DNA of 64,000 bases, from assembly GCA_029465975.1 (NCBI GenBank), contig CM055749.1, positions 13,885,641-13,949,640 on the forward strand, given 5' to 3'. The position numbers and the translations under genes were made by a program. Positions 48,961 to 60,854 of the stretch are shown one piece after another (position 1 is the first letter of the stretch; each line of letters begins with the position of its first letter). The stretch is from Dallia pectoralis. Lineage: Eukaryota > Chordata > Actinopteri > Esociformes > Umbridae. Under the pieces are notes generated by a model. It worked only from the letters and a program-made list of their open reading frames with translations, had not been told where the DNA came from and searched no databases.

Positions 48961-49883
48961 AAAATAACATTAAATTACAATCATTATATTCAACTGTATT
49001 TATATTTAAGAAAATGCATGAGAGCTTTTTAATCAATCTATTTGAATTAATACATTATTGAATTAATTACAAAATGTATAATTTAATAATTGCTGTTACT
49101 TTCTTCCCTCATACATATCCTATGGATGGACCAATGTGTCAAATGTAGCACGACTGAGGAACACAAGTCCCATTATGACACACAAAAGTAGTCTACCTCT
49201 TTTTGAACTACAGTCTACATACAGATTTATTGAAATTGACATGGCATTTTTTTCTCTCAATAATGCAAACAGTTGCTTAGTATGATATAGGTACAGAGTA
49301 ACTAGCTATCCAAAATAACTAATGAGTACTTTTAGCATTTTATTAGACAAAGCCTACCTTACGAGCGGTAAAAAGTACATCACTAACAACCTCAGTGCCC
49401 AGTGGTTCTTTGCACTCCTTTCTCAATGTTTTTCCTATTTATGCATTAACACAATTGTCTTTTAGTCACATAACAGACTCAGCAAAAGAGGTAGGGATAC
49501 AAGTGTGTTTAGGGACCTTGGAATACCCAGGAGACAGCTAGAAAAACAGAGAGGACAGAACCCCCTTCAGAATCCCCAACATCAGGTGAAGGTCAGAGCA
49601 ACACAATGACTGTTGTTTATGCACTGGATCAGATCAAATAATGCAATTCACCAACATGCTCAAGTGTGAGCAACAGAAATTGGGGTCATTTTTTTGCCAT
49701 CAAACCCCAACAAACGAAAACGGCTGATTTAATACAGAATGCCGTCTGGCCTTCTATAGATCTATCTGGGATTAAATACAGCTACCAGTTTGTAAGAATG
49801 GCTAGCAGTATATAGTTACGGTTGTTTTCCCAGATTCCTGCACAAGTTTTTGATTTCAAATATTCCAATCCAATTAGTTTACA
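48961..49883. other. Unassigned AT-rich stretch
   Basis: Nothing recognised. Confidence 0.55.
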
Positions 49884-49885
49884 TA

Positions 49886-51058
49886 CAGTGGATATAAAAA
49901 GTATACACAAATGAGAAAGATAAATCATGTCAGAACTTTTTTCACCTTCAATGAGACGTATAACGTGAACAATTCAATTCAAATTGAAAAACAAACTAAA
50001 ATCTTTGAGGGGGGAAAAAAACCTTTACAATAACCTGGCTGCATAAGGGTGCACACCCTTAAACTAATACTTTGTCCCCTGTCAGATTGTGAGGACATAG
50101 CCCTCTTCAGATCAGCCCACAGATGTATAATTGGATTCAGGTCTGGGCTCTGGCTAGGCCATTCCAAAACGTTAATCTTCTTCTGGTGAAGCCATACTTT
50201 CATGGATTTGGATGTGTGCTTTCGGTCGTTGTCGTGCTGAAAGGTGAACTTCCTCTTCAGCTTTCTAACGGAAGAATGAAGGTTTTGTGCCAAATTTTCC
50301 TGGTATTTGGAACTGAACATATTTCCCTACACCCTGACTAAGGCCCCGGTTCCAGCTGAAGAAAAACAGCATGACGCTGCCACCACCATGCTTCACTGTG
50401 TTTATGGTGTACTTTGGGTGATGTGCAGTGTTGTTTTTGCCAAACCATTTGGAGTATTGGCCAAAAAGTTAAACCTTGGTTTTATCATACCATAACACAT
50501 TTGCCTACATGCTTTTGGGAGACTTGATGTTTGTTTTTGCAAACTTCAGTCAGGCTTGGATGTTGTGCTTCGTAAGAAAAGGCTTCCTCTTGCCACCCTA
50601 TCCCATAGCTCATACATATGAAGAATACAAGAGATTGTTGTCACATGTAGCACACAGCCAGTACTTGCCAGAAAGTCATGCAGCTCCTTTAATATTGCTG
50701 TAGGACTCTTGGAAGCCCCTCTGACCAGTTTTCTTCTCGTCTTTTCATCAATTTTGGAGGGACATCCAGTTCTTGGTAACGTCTCTGTTGTGACATATTT
50801 TCTCCACTTTATGATGACTGTCTTCACTGTGTTCTATGAAATATTTAGTGATTTTGAAATTATTTTGTACCCTTCTCCTGACTGAAATCTTTCAACAATG
50901 AGATCCCTCTGATGCTTTGGAAGCTCTCTGCGGACCATGGCTTTGCTCTGTGATGCAACTAAGAAAATGTCAGAAAAATCCTACTGGAACAGCTGACCTT
51001 CATTTGTGATTAATCAGAGTCACTTTAAATGATGGCAAGTGTGTTAAATAGAAGTCTC
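49886..51058 (-). pseudogene. Tc1-like transposon with near full-length dead transposase
   Basis: The left terminus CAGTGGATATAAAAAGTATA follows a TA at 49884. On the minus strand the transposase starts MVRRELPKHQRDLIVERFQS at 50938. It continues through a stop (NIS*NTVK), then WRKYVTTETLPRTGCPSKID (HTH and linker). The DDE end is FQHDNDRKHTSKSMK with LEWPSQSPDLNPI and HLWADLK near 50050-50300. This spans roughly 950 bp, close to the usual ~340-codon length, but stops and frameshifts disable it. The right terminus is missing where a second Tc1 begins. Confidence 0.85.
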
Positions 51059-51900
51059 CTTAGCAGAAAAACAGCCCCAAAGCATAATGTTTCCACCTCC
51101 ATGTTTGACGGTGGGGATGGTGTTCTTGGGGTCATAAGCAGCATTCTTCCTCCTCTACACAAGGCGAGTTGAGTTGATGCCAAATAGCTCGATCTTGGTC
51201 TCATCTGATTACAACACTTTCACACAGTTCTTCTCTGAATCATTCAGATCTTCATAGGCAAAATTCAGACGGGCGTGATTGTTTTGTTTTTTTGCTGACT
51301 ATGGTCCCAGCAGTCCTTGAGATCAATGACAAGATCAGTTAGTAGTTCTGAGCGGATTCCTCACCATTCTCATGGTCATTAAAACTTCACAAAGTGAGAT
51401 CTTGCATGGAGCCCCAGACCATGGGAGATTGACAGTTCTTTTGTGTTTATTCCATTTGCGAACAATCCCACCAACTGTTGTCACCTTCTTACTAAACTCC
51501 TTGGGGATGGTCTTGTAGCCCATTCCAGCCATGTGAAGGTCTACAATTTTATCCCTGACATTCTTGGACAGCTATTTGTCCTTGACCATGGTTGAGAGTT
51601 GGGAATCTGATTGATTGCTTCTGTAGACAGGTGTCTTTTAGACAGGTAACAAACTGACATTAGGAGCACTCCCGTTAAGAGAGTGCCCCTAATCTCAGCT
51701 CAGTACCTGTATAAAAAAAATTCTGATTGACAGGGGATCAAATACTTATTTCACTGCGTAATATGCAAATCAATTTATAACGTATTTGAAACGCATTATT
51801 CTGGATATTTTTTTTGTTATTCTGTCTCTCACTGTTCAAGGATAATTTCTGCGCTCCAATTGTGTGATATGAACTACCGTTTGTACATTAAAATAACATC
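51059..51900 (-). pseudogene. Second Tc1-like fragment abutting the first
   Basis: GCCCCAAAGCATAATGTTTC and CACCTCCATGTTTGACGGTG are complements of the conserved transposase catalytic segment. Further right the minus strand encodes VGGIVRKWNKHKRTVNLPWS (linker after the HTH). Near 51736 GGGGATCAAATACTTATTTC is the terminal-repeat type of another fish Tc1 family. The C-terminal third is absent. Confidence 0.75.
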
Positions 51901-53338
51901 CAATTCGTCAGATGAACAGTGTAGACATTGTCAATGTTGTAAATGTTGTAGCTGGAAACGGCTGATTTTCAATGGAAAATCTACATAAGCCTACAGAAGC
52001 CAGTTATTAGCAACGATTACCTCACTGTTCCAATGGCACAAAGTGTTTGCTAATCCAAGTTAATCATTTTAAAAGGCCAATTGATCATTCGAAAACCCTT
52101 TTGTGATTACGTAAGCACTAAGCACTGCAGAAAACTGTTTTCAGGGGAACTTTCTGAAAACCAATTCCATGGGATTTAGGAGAGCAACTGAAACCCATAG
52201 ACTGAAAAGCAATAATTGTATTGAAAAAAAATTTAAGTAATTATTAAAAGTACCAGTAAGAAGCTAAAAAGCTTTGCACCACTCTCAAAGAGAAGAGGTT
52301 ATCTAAACCACCATGTTAGAAACACGACAGACACCCCATTTCCCCAGAGAGTTGGATGTGAATTAATGTACGTTTTACTGCAACTGCTTTGTCTGTCTGA
52401 ACAATCACTTTTTGTGCAAGATCTCCACTGGTCACCACCAGCAACCTGCTGCACGACCAGCAAAAGGTTGTTATGGAACCGCCATGTGGACCTGTGGACT
52501 ATGCTCAGCCAATCACAGCATGCTCCATTAACTGAAGGGAAAGGAGGTAAAGGGGGGGCCACAAGTTACCCCAAAAAACAACAACGACAATCAGATCTGA
52601 GGGAGATTTCCACCGAAATGTAAATTAAGTCTCAACACCAACAGCAATGACAGTCGGTGTAAATCCATTTTTGGTACAGGGGACTTAGCGTCAGTTATTT
52701 AATGCTGCCTTCACAATTAACTGTAATGTTTCTGAGAGACAAGATGAGTGTTCAATTAGCCAAAACATTTCTCCACTCGTGGTGCTTAATTAGCTGAGAG
52801 CCAGGGAGATGCAGGTAGGTTATCCATGCAAAGACTCTGCTGTAAGTACCTTAAAGACACATAGGACAAATGTAGAAAAGCCCGGCAATGTCAAAGACGA
52901 CATGAATCAACAGAATCTCCGATGTGGACTGTTTACTAAAATGCACTGAAGAGCTCACCAAAAAAGAATAACAGCCACATCAGCAGAATGAACATGAATC
53001 TACAATCAGGGATAATGAACAGGCCGGGCACGTCACAAGGACGAACTCAACGTCTCTCGCTTGCCCCTCCCATAAATAAACACTAATGCATAATTAAAGT
53101 CATTCAAGAAGTCCTTGGTTGCACTGCCCGTTAGGTTTCACACACAGTTACACCGGGTTTAATTACATGTAACCAACTACACAGCTGGAGTTGACTAGTT
53201 TAGTTCATTATAAAGTATCAGTAGGGTGGAACAAAAAACGGACAACTAAAAAAGGAATTTGAACATTCTGAACACAGCAATAATGTGCCAAGATGTATTC
53301 TGTTGAAACCATTGGATAACGTCATCAGATGTCAGAGA
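51901..53338. other. Unassigned intronic stretch
   Basis: Nothing recognised. Confidence 0.55.
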
Positions 53339-53346
53339 ACCGATAG

Positions 53347-53814
53347 TAGGGATGGGAATTGATAAGAATTTAACGATTCCGATTCCATTATCGATATTGC
53401 TTATCGATCCGGTTCCTTATCGATTCTCTTATCGATTCTCATTGGGTGAGGAAATAATTACAAATTTGTTTTGTTTGTTTGTAACTCGCTTTAATATCTG
53501 ATAAGAACACTGCACAAACTCAGAGTATACACAAATTATGTGTAGCAACCTCAGAACAAACCTATTGCCGAAATTAAACTTTTACAACTGTTGCAAATGA
53601 CTGCATTGGCGTCTTTTCGAGTGAAATATAACCACACTTTAGATCGCTTCTGCGTAACCAAAATGCGCAGCGCGTGTGTGACGCTCATGATGACACATTT
53701 ACAACGAGCCGAACCGTTAAGCGGAATCGTTAAGCAGGTACACTAACGGTTCCAAGGAATCGATTCACTGGGAACCGGTTCTAAAGAAGAACCGGTTCTC
53801 GATTCCCATCCCTA
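53347..53814. mobile_element. hAT MITE (TAGGGATGGGAAT family)
   Basis: This 468-bp element starts TAGGGATGGGAATTGATAAG and ends TCGATTCCCATCCCTA. It is flanked by a perfect 8-bp duplication ACCGATAG (53339-53346 and 53815-53822). The interior has ATCGAT-rich subterminal repeats and no coding capacity. Confidence 0.92.
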
Positions 53815-53822
53815 ACCGATAG

Positions 53823-54360
53823 GACAGTGGCGTTGCCTGCGCCCTGTCTGTTTCTGTTACGGTTTCCTGAGATCTATGGTTTACTCACACCCCAACAATA
53901 AAGCACTATAACAAAGCCAATGTGCAGCACCAGAAACAAATACCCAAACGGATTCATTCGTTCTGCATAATTAACAGCAAACCAATTCATTTTATAGCCA
54001 GGCTGACATTTGAGCCATCATAAATTTCCAGGGTGGACATTTTCTCTGTGGCCAGAGAGGAACACAATGACTCCCCTCATGCACTCAATTCGTCATCTAT
54101 GACAAAATTCTTATATCATTTGCCCTTTTAAGAGCTGCATGCTGAATGACATTTCCAGCTTTAGTCGTTTCTAGTCCCTAACATAAGATGCAATGCATTG
54201 TTTATGTTCCTCAGCTGCAATGCAGAGAGTTGCAGCAGATACAGAGCAGGACACATAGAAACAGTTATCTAGTTATCTAGTAGTTACATTTCATTTTCAA
54301 ACACTGACATTTAAAATAAATAATTGTAAGATCACTCAATTTATTTTGGGAAACATTAGA
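53823..54360. other. Unassigned intronic stretch
   Basis: Nothing recognised. Confidence 0.5.
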
Positions 54361-56760
54361 AAGCTTATAAAACGAACGTGTTACTTGCAAAAGTATTCGA
54401 GCTCTGTGATTGAAGAAATTGCCCTAATGAAGCGCGGTTACCATTGGCCTCCACTGTGAACTGTCCCATTTTCTGGATAAACCCCCTGCTGTTAATGGAT
54501 CTTTGGTCAGGCTGTGATACTGAAAGAAAAGGAAGACCATAAGGCTTTCTACACTAGAGATGCAGTCACTTGTCAAGAATATGATAAAGGACGACTCATC
54601 AGAACACCTTTATCTCCCTGTAGACCAGGGCCTATTGCACAGCTGAATGCATTCATGTGCATTTGTCTTTATAATGAAGGCTTTACGCACTGCAACCCTA
54701 CTATAATACCCTACTCTAATATCCACCTATAATATCCACCTATAATACCCTACTCTAATACTCTACTCCAATACTCTACTCCAATACTCTACTCCAATAC
54801 TCTACTCTAATACCCTACTCTAATACCCTACTCTAATACCCTACTCCAATACCCTACTCCAATACCCTACTCTAATACCCTACTCTAATACTCTACTCTA
54901 ATACCCTACTCTAATACCCTACTCTAATATCCACCTATAATATCCACCTATAATACCCTACTCTAATACTCTACTCCAATACTCTACTCCAATACTCTAC
55001 TCTAATACCCTACTCTAATACCCTACTATAATACCCTACTCTAATCTCCACCTATAATACCCTACTCTAATATCCACCTATAATATCCACCTATAATACC
55101 CTACTCCAATACTCTACTCTAATACCCTACTCTAATACCCTACGTTAATATCCTACTATAATACCCTACTCTAATATCCACCTATAATATCCACCTATAA
55201 TACCCTACTCTAATACTCTACTCCAATACCCTACTCTAATACTCTACTCTAATACCCTACTCTAATACCCTACTATAATACCCTACTATAATACCCTACT
55301 CTAATATCCACCTATAATACCCTACTCTAATACTCTACTCCAATACTCTACTCTAATACCCTACTCTAATACCCTACGTTAATACCCTACTATAATACCC
55401 TACTCTAATATCCACCTATAATACCCTACTCTAATACTCTACTCCAATACTCTACTCAAATACCCTACTCCAATACCCTACTCCAATACCCTACTCCAAT
55501 ACCCTACTCCAATACCCTACTCCAATACCCTACTCCAATACCCTACTCCAATACTTATAAAGCTTATAAAACGAACGTGTTACTTGCAAAAGTATTCGAG
55601 CTCTGTGATTGAAGAAATTGCCCTAATGAAGCGCGGTTACCATTGGCCTCCACTGTGAACTGTCCCATTTTCTGGATAAACCCCCTGCTGTTAATGGATC
55701 TTTGGTCAGGCTGTGATACTGAAAGAAAAGGAAGACCATAAGGCTTTCTACACTAGAGATGCAGTCACTTGTCAAGAATATGATAAAGGACGACTCATCA
55801 GAACACCTTTATCTCCCTGTAGACCAGGGCCTATTGCACAGCTGAATGCATTCATGTGCATTTGTCTTTATAATGAAGGCTTTACGCACTGCAACCCTAC
55901 TATAATACCCTACTCTAATATCCACCTATAATATCCACCTATAATACCCTACTCTAATACTCTACTCCAATACTCTACTCCAATACTCTACTCTAATACC
56001 CTACTCTAATACCCTACTCTAATACCCTACTCTAATACTCTACTCTAATACCCTACTCTAATATCCACCTATAATATCCACCTATAATACCCTACTCTAA
56101 TACTCTACTCCAATACTCTACTCCAATACTCTACTCCAATACTCTACTCTAATACCCTACTCTAATACCCTACTATAATACCCTACTCTAATCTCCACCT
56201 ATAATACCCTACTCTAATATCCACCTATAATATCCACCTATAATACCCTACTCCAATACTCTACTCTAATACCCTACTCTAATACCCTACGTTAATATCC
56301 TACTATAATACCCTACTCTAATATCCACCTATAATATCCACCTATAATACCCTACTCTAATACTCTACTCTAATACTCTACTCTAATACCCTACTCTAAT
56401 ACCCTACTATAATACCCTACTCTAATATCCACCTATAATACCCTACTCTAATACTCTACTCCAATACTCTACTCTAATACCCTACTCTAATACCCTACGT
56501 TAATACCCTACTATAATACCCTACTCTAATATCCACCTATAATATCCACCTATAATACCCTACTCTAATACTCTACTCCAATACTCTACTCAAATACCCT
56601 ACTCCAATACCCTACTCCAATACCCTACTCCAATACCCTACTCCAATACCCTACTCCAATACCCTACTCCAATACCCTACTATTATACCCTTCTCCAATA
56701 CTCTGCTATAATACCCTACTCCAATACCCTACTATAATACCCTACTATTATACCCTTCTC
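54361..56760. repeat. ~1.2-kb tandem duplication (unique segment plus array)
   Basis: A ~355-bp unique segment beginning AAGCTTATAAAACGAACGTG occurs at 54361 and again at 55560, 1,199 bp later, with no difference I can see. Each copy is followed by its own 13-bp array. The 72-codon open frame in it occurs identically at both places and has no family match. Confidence 0.93.
54716..55558. repeat. 13-bp satellite array, first block
   Basis: The unit is taataccctactc with CTCTACTC, CCAATA and ATCCACCTATA variants. Confidence 0.95.
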
Positions 56761-56830
56761 CAATACTCTGCTATAATACCCTACTCCAATACCCTACTAT
56801 AATACCCTACTATAATACACTACTATAATA
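55915..56830. repeat. 13-bp satellite array, second block
   Basis: The same unit as the first block with a partly conserved order of variant units, extended by TTATACCCTTCTCCAATACT variants near 56690-56770. Confidence 0.95.
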
Positions 56831-57235
56831 TTCTAACATAACATCCCTCTCAGTAGTTCTCCACAGTCTGTTCTTGCTGACACAGTCTGATCGCGTCCTG
56901 CATTGACATACTCGGTCACCTGGGAAAGAGTAGCTCTTCACATATTACAGCCAGGTGTGGGCCTCACAGTCACCGAATAAGCGCTTTGGATCACAATTTC
57001 TGACCGACTTCATGGATGTCTTTCCCAGTTCTACTGTGACATGAGACCACATATACACATCTGTGTGCCATGTTAGATCAGAACCAATCCTTTGTATTCG
57101 CCACAGATGGACTCCTATCATGTTCCAGAGACATTCTCAAGGTTGTCTAAAAGCCACGGGATGCAAATACGCACAATTTGGAATGTCATGGCAAAGGCTC
57201 TAATAATGTAATAGTTGGGCAATGAATCCCTTTTG
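56831..57235. other. Unassigned intronic stretch
   Basis: Nothing recognised. Confidence 0.5.
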
Positions 57236-57392
57236 AAACCGACTTATAGTTAGATAAAGTTGTGGATTAAATGTTTGTGATTTATAGTTAGATAAGTCAT
57301 GGATTAAACGTTTGTGACTTATAGTTAGATAAAGTCATGGATTAAACGTTTGTGCTTTATAGTTAGATAAAGTTGTGGATGAAATGTTTGTC
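57236..57392. repeat. ~39-bp tandem repeat, 4 copies
   Basis: The unit ttatagttagataaagtYRt followed by ggattaaaYgtttgtg is repeated four times with small differences. Confidence 0.9.
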
Positions 57393-57447
57393 ACTGCATA
57401 CAAACAAAAAATAAGTAACTAGCAGTAACACAGTACTGAAGGTCTAT

Positions 57448-57560
57448 GGCAGGGCTGAGCAAACTAAGATCCGCGGTTCGAATCCGGCCCTCGAGGAAAT
57501 TCCATCTAGCCCACAGTAGGTATTAATACAGTTTAGAAAAGCACAAAATAACTTGCCAGC
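57448..57560. mobile_element. Fragment of a hAT-type dispersed repeat
   Basis: GCAGGGCTGAGCAAACTAAG, CCGCGGTTCGAATCCGGCCC and TCCATCTAGCCCACAGTAGG follow a widespread vertebrate hAT end consensus. The embedded GGTTCGAATCC resembles a tRNA B box but no tRNA is present. Confidence 0.45.
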
Positions 57561-60230
57561 CTATTTATAATGTGTCATATAAAAATTATTTCGATATAAT
57601 TATAGACCTACAGTATAAATGATTATCTACATTCCACAAACTATTCATACAAACAAGAATACAACTATTGTAGTAAAATCACCTCATGACGAGATCTCTG
57701 TCTGGGGCCAGTGGAAAAAACAATGGGACATGACAGTGGTGAGTGTTGCTACCACCAGAAACTATTGATGGTGGATGGACCTTCTTTTTCATTTCATTTG
57801 ATCTGCTGCTATATACATAACCAGCTACAGGCCAGATTCCTATCAACAAATGGTGCGAAACACTGCAGAAGGACACCCAGGAAACTGGCAAGCAAATGCA
57901 CATAGCTCTTGCCTGAGTTTCTAGATTAAGAGATAACATCTTTTATTTGTAGTTTTTGCATATCCTGGTAATAGCTACGAAACATGAAAATGTTGGGATG
58001 TGGTTTTATGGAGCCGGAATAGAGAAAGTTTGACTTTTGAAATCATGTCCTTGACTGCAGACTCTAACCATGCTACTGCTTGTCTGTCACTATATGATCA
58101 CAGACAGATAGGTTCCTCTCCTGCCTCTTCCCAAGTAACACACACCTTTACACACACAGCCGACCAATAGCCGAGGTTCTGCATTTTGGAGAATGGGAGC
58201 TGAATTTCAAATTGCTTTCTTTCAATGCTTCCTCTATTTTCTTAACAAAGTGGGCAGAAAGCAAATGTTAATTGGCAGGTGACTGTACACATAGAGATTC
58301 GTATAGCTGACAATATTCCACAATCTATATAGAGGAAATTGCACCAACTGTGCTTAAAAAGAGCACAAATACAATAGAAAACGTGTTCAACCACTTGCAG
58401 GAATATCAGCAGGAATGATTGGGAATTACATCGGAGTATTATGTGGTGAGTAAAACAGTATAAATTATTGGATTCAGTGCGCTCCCTTCTGGAAGAAACA
58501 AAGCTTGAAATAGAAAAAGCTAAATGATGTATATTATCCACCTGAAGTTCTCACCTGAAATTATTCACAAATATATAAGGTTAGGAAAAGTTTGTCAAAC
58601 AACTACGTCTCAATGTCGAGATATTTCAAATGAATGACATAAAGTCTCAAACACATTTTGACAACAGTCCTATTTTATTTGCTTACCAAAGAGTTCTGCT
58701 AACCTCGTTAAAAAACCTTGTTGTAATTAGTCTCTCAGCAAATCCAATACGCAACAATTTGGCTAGTATTGATACACTGCTGAATTACAAACCCTGTCGT
58801 CTTATCTGAAAGAGCATGCTCTAATGGCTTAATGGGAATACAGTCCCACAGAGACCTTCTAAAATCCTATGGAAAGCCTTCCCAGAGGAGTGATGGCTGT
58901 TATTGCTGCAAAGGATGATGTCGAAAAGGCATGTCCCACAAGGTCATATAGATGCGGAGCGAGTGTCCACATAAATATTGTGTATTTAATGGTCAATAAG
59001 GGCTTTGCTAGCTTTTATCTTGAGCAACTCCGTCTTCTGTGTACGTAGCTAGCTAACGTGGTTAATTGCGATCTAACACATTTGACCTTCCTTATTTTCA
59101 TCTTGTTCTCCTTGGAGAACCTGGACATTACATGAAGAAGGTGCACCCATCTTTGGTCCCAAAGCCACAGAGCCCACTTACTACTGTTTTGCCTGACCAT
59201 TTGCCTGAATACTCGCTGGTGTTGGCAGGCCTCAGCTCCTTCAACAAGCACTACTTTAACTCACACCTCAAACCCATGCCAAAGTATTATGCTGCTCTTG
59301 GTTGTTAATGCATGTAATGTTAATGCAACTTCACAGCTTGTTTTTAAATCCACACATGCAAACCTACGTTACGTAGGTTACGTTTACGTTTTGTCCATCT
59401 TAGTCCAATCACTTCAATCGTATAGAACCAAAACCATCTCAATCTTTTATAGCTTTTTTAAATTACATTTTTGTAAACAAGACTATACAGATTTTGGCGA
59501 ACAGGTCTAAGGTATGAATTCCCTTATTAACGCTGGGCAACATCATCCATAAATAATAAACTTTTTCAACAATTTCATTGTATTACCCACAAATATCTTG
59601 AATCAACATAAACTGTAATTGTGAAAGTATTGTTTGAATAAAAGTACATTACCTTTGAAGACAAAAAAAACACTTAAAAGTGACAAATAACTGGTTAATA
59701 CTATAGCAAAGACTTGGGCCTTTAAAAAACTTTCTCCCAAGGAACAATACTTGCTTTTTTCACACACTTCCCAAAGTCAACAGATTTTTTAACCCATACG
59801 TTCTTACATTCATTTTCATAAAAAAGTATATTCTGCTTATTTGTTTAGTTCAATACAAAACATGTAAATGCAGTGTTCTCATTATGCTTGGGTCACTAAA
59901 AGTTATTAAACTCAAAAGGCGTGTGTGTGTGTTTGTTGCTCCTAAAGCTACAATATGTAGACTGCCCATATATAACGGGTGTCTAGGGTGAAACCGTGAG
60001 GAGTAAAGGCATGGCCGGCCGTGATACGTCATCAGTGTGCTCACCCTGCCGCAAGAGCACCAGCCCTCAGAGGGCTCCTGAAGTGGGCACATTGCATGGA
60101 CTATCCGAAGATTGGGTTTGGGTTAAGCCCAACCGGATCAAACTGCAGTATTTTATAAATATATATATATATATTATATATATATGTGTGTGTGCACATT
60201 CCATATAAAACAACACAAAGCTGCACTCAC
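57561..60230. other. Unassigned 5' part of intron 3
   Basis: No repeat ends or coding similarity recognised, apart from a TA/TG run at about 60155-60195 just downstream of exon 3. Confidence 0.55.
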
Positions 60231-60288
60231 TTAATGAAGTAGCTGGCCCCCTCGTCCGAGAACCCTTCTTCCCATCCCCGGGGTAAAT
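60231..60288 (-). CDS. plekha7: plekha7 coding exon 3 (first half of WW2)
   Basis: This 58-bp exon lies between the acceptor tgtatgtttcag and the donor ATTAA|gtgagt, after a 95-bp intron 2. It encodes residues 54-72 (DLPRGWEEGFSDEGASYFI) and two bases of codon 73. This is the first half of the second WW domain, with the first signature tryptophan at residue 58 and the aromatic pair YF at 70-71. The sequence is nearly identical to mammalian PLEKHA7. The next exon lies about 51.7 kb away, so WW2 is split by the giant intron 3. Confidence 0.97.
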
Positions 60289-60383
60289 CTGAAACATACA
60301 ATACAATACAACGGGCTGCTTACATCTAGCCACATCCACACACGGCTATTATAGGATGGCTCAATGTCCAGTGTTGTTGTTAC

Positions 60384-60460
60384 CTGATCGGATCATGTGT
60401 CCAGAGTTCACCGGTTCACCCGTACGAGGATGGAGCCAAGTAGTTCTCTGAGTTTCATCA
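60384..60460 (-). CDS. plekha7: plekha7 coding exon 2 (second half of WW1)
   Basis: This 77-bp exon lies between a tttcttccag acceptor and a CAG|gtaaca donor, after a 108-bp intron 1. It completes codon 28, encodes residues 29-53 and supplies the first base of codon 54. It contains TTWLHPRTGEPVNSGHMIRS, essentially identical to mammalian PLEKHA7. The second WW1 signature tryptophan (residue 36) and the following proline are both present, so WW1 looks competent to bind a proline motif. In mammals the tandem WW region binds PDZD11. Phase 2 on entry and phase 1 on exit fit both neighbouring exons. Confidence 0.97.
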
Positions 60461-60568
60461 CTGGAAGAAACAGACACCTGTTACCCGTCTGGGAAAACCC
60501 GTTTAACTGCGCAGTTGCCTTATGTCGTCCATAATAATAGTTGCATATATAAATCACAGCATGCTCAC

Positions 60569-60651
60569 TTTATGAAGAAAACCCTGCCATCTCGACAGAC
60601 ACCGTAGGACCAGTGGTCTGGTAGAGTGTCCCGTCCGGGCGGTGCCGCCAT
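60569..60651 (-). CDS. plekha7: plekha7 coding exon 1 (start codon, first half of WW1)
   Basis: PLEKHA7 is a scaffold of the zonula adherens in epithelial cells. In mammals it binds p120-catenin, PDZD11 and the CAMSAP3 microtubule-anchoring complex. This exon encodes 27 residues plus two bases of codon 28, beginning MAAPPGRDTLPDHWSYGVC. That closely follows the mammalian N-terminus and includes the first signature tryptophan of WW1 (residue 15). The exon ends at ATAAA|gtgagc. The ATG has A at -3 and G at +4. A second in-frame ATG lies nine codons upstream (60678) with an in-frame stop shortly before it; I chose the downstream ATG because it matches the family start. Which teleost paralogue (a or b) this is cannot be decided here. 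Confidence 0.96.
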
Positions 60652-60854
60652 GATCTCGGTGTGTTTCAGCTGTTTCATCCTCCTCCTCACCGCAGTTTAC
60701 TGGGGATCTGAGGGTCCTAAGATCCCCGCCAGGGCAGCAGACTTTTAAAGGGAAAGTTCACTATTTCTAAACGTGTCCTAATTTATATTCTTCCCACGCT
60801 TATATCGGAACAATCACTATTTAAAATGCATTGCTTGTCAGATAAGCGGGTCTT
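60652..60854 (-). promoter_or_regulatory. plekha7: plekha7 5' leader and proximal upstream region
   Basis: About 200 bp separate the start codon from the foldback element. Read on the gene strand, the leader holds an upstream in-frame ATG (60678, adding MKQLKHTEI) after an in-frame stop. There is no obvious TATA box at a plausible distance. At 60745 the sequence TTAAAGGGAAAGTTCAC resembles the end of a TTAA-type transposon, but no partner end was found. The promoter role is inferred from position only. Confidence 0.4.

Larger units (their letters stand above)
8488..60230 (-). other. plekha7 intron 3 (giant, repeat-filled)
   Basis: This ~51.7-kb intron separates the two halves of WW2. It holds nearly all mobile and satellite elements of the window, itemised separately. 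I found no convincing host gene nested in it. Two exon-like stretches (45921-46060 minus, 42861-43009 plus) are reported with low confidence. Confidence 0.85.
1..60678 (-). other. plekha7: plekha7 gene span, 5' half (truncated by window)
   Basis: Six coding exons give 181 consecutive codons covering WW1, WW2, the linker and the start of PH. Intron sizes in transcript order are 108, 95, about 51,743, about 6,002 and 1,901 bp, and a sixth intron runs off position 1. All introns are GT-AG. I could not place the transcription start. The span is drawn to the upstream in-frame ATG only. Transcription enters from the side carrying the foldback element at 60855-61922. Confidence 0.93.

Noticed and set aside
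54514..54732. Duplicated 72-codon gene (identical at 55713-55931)
   Set aside because: Identity comes from the 1.2-kb tandem duplication; there is no family match and the frame ends in the satellite.
54716..56830. CRISPR-like array
   Set aside because: The 13-bp units are contiguous without unique spacers and the DNA is from a vertebrate.
57470..57500. tRNA gene suggested by GGTTCGAATCC
   Set aside because: No A box, acceptor stem or anticodon arm at the right spacing; the surroundings fit a hAT-type dispersed repeat.
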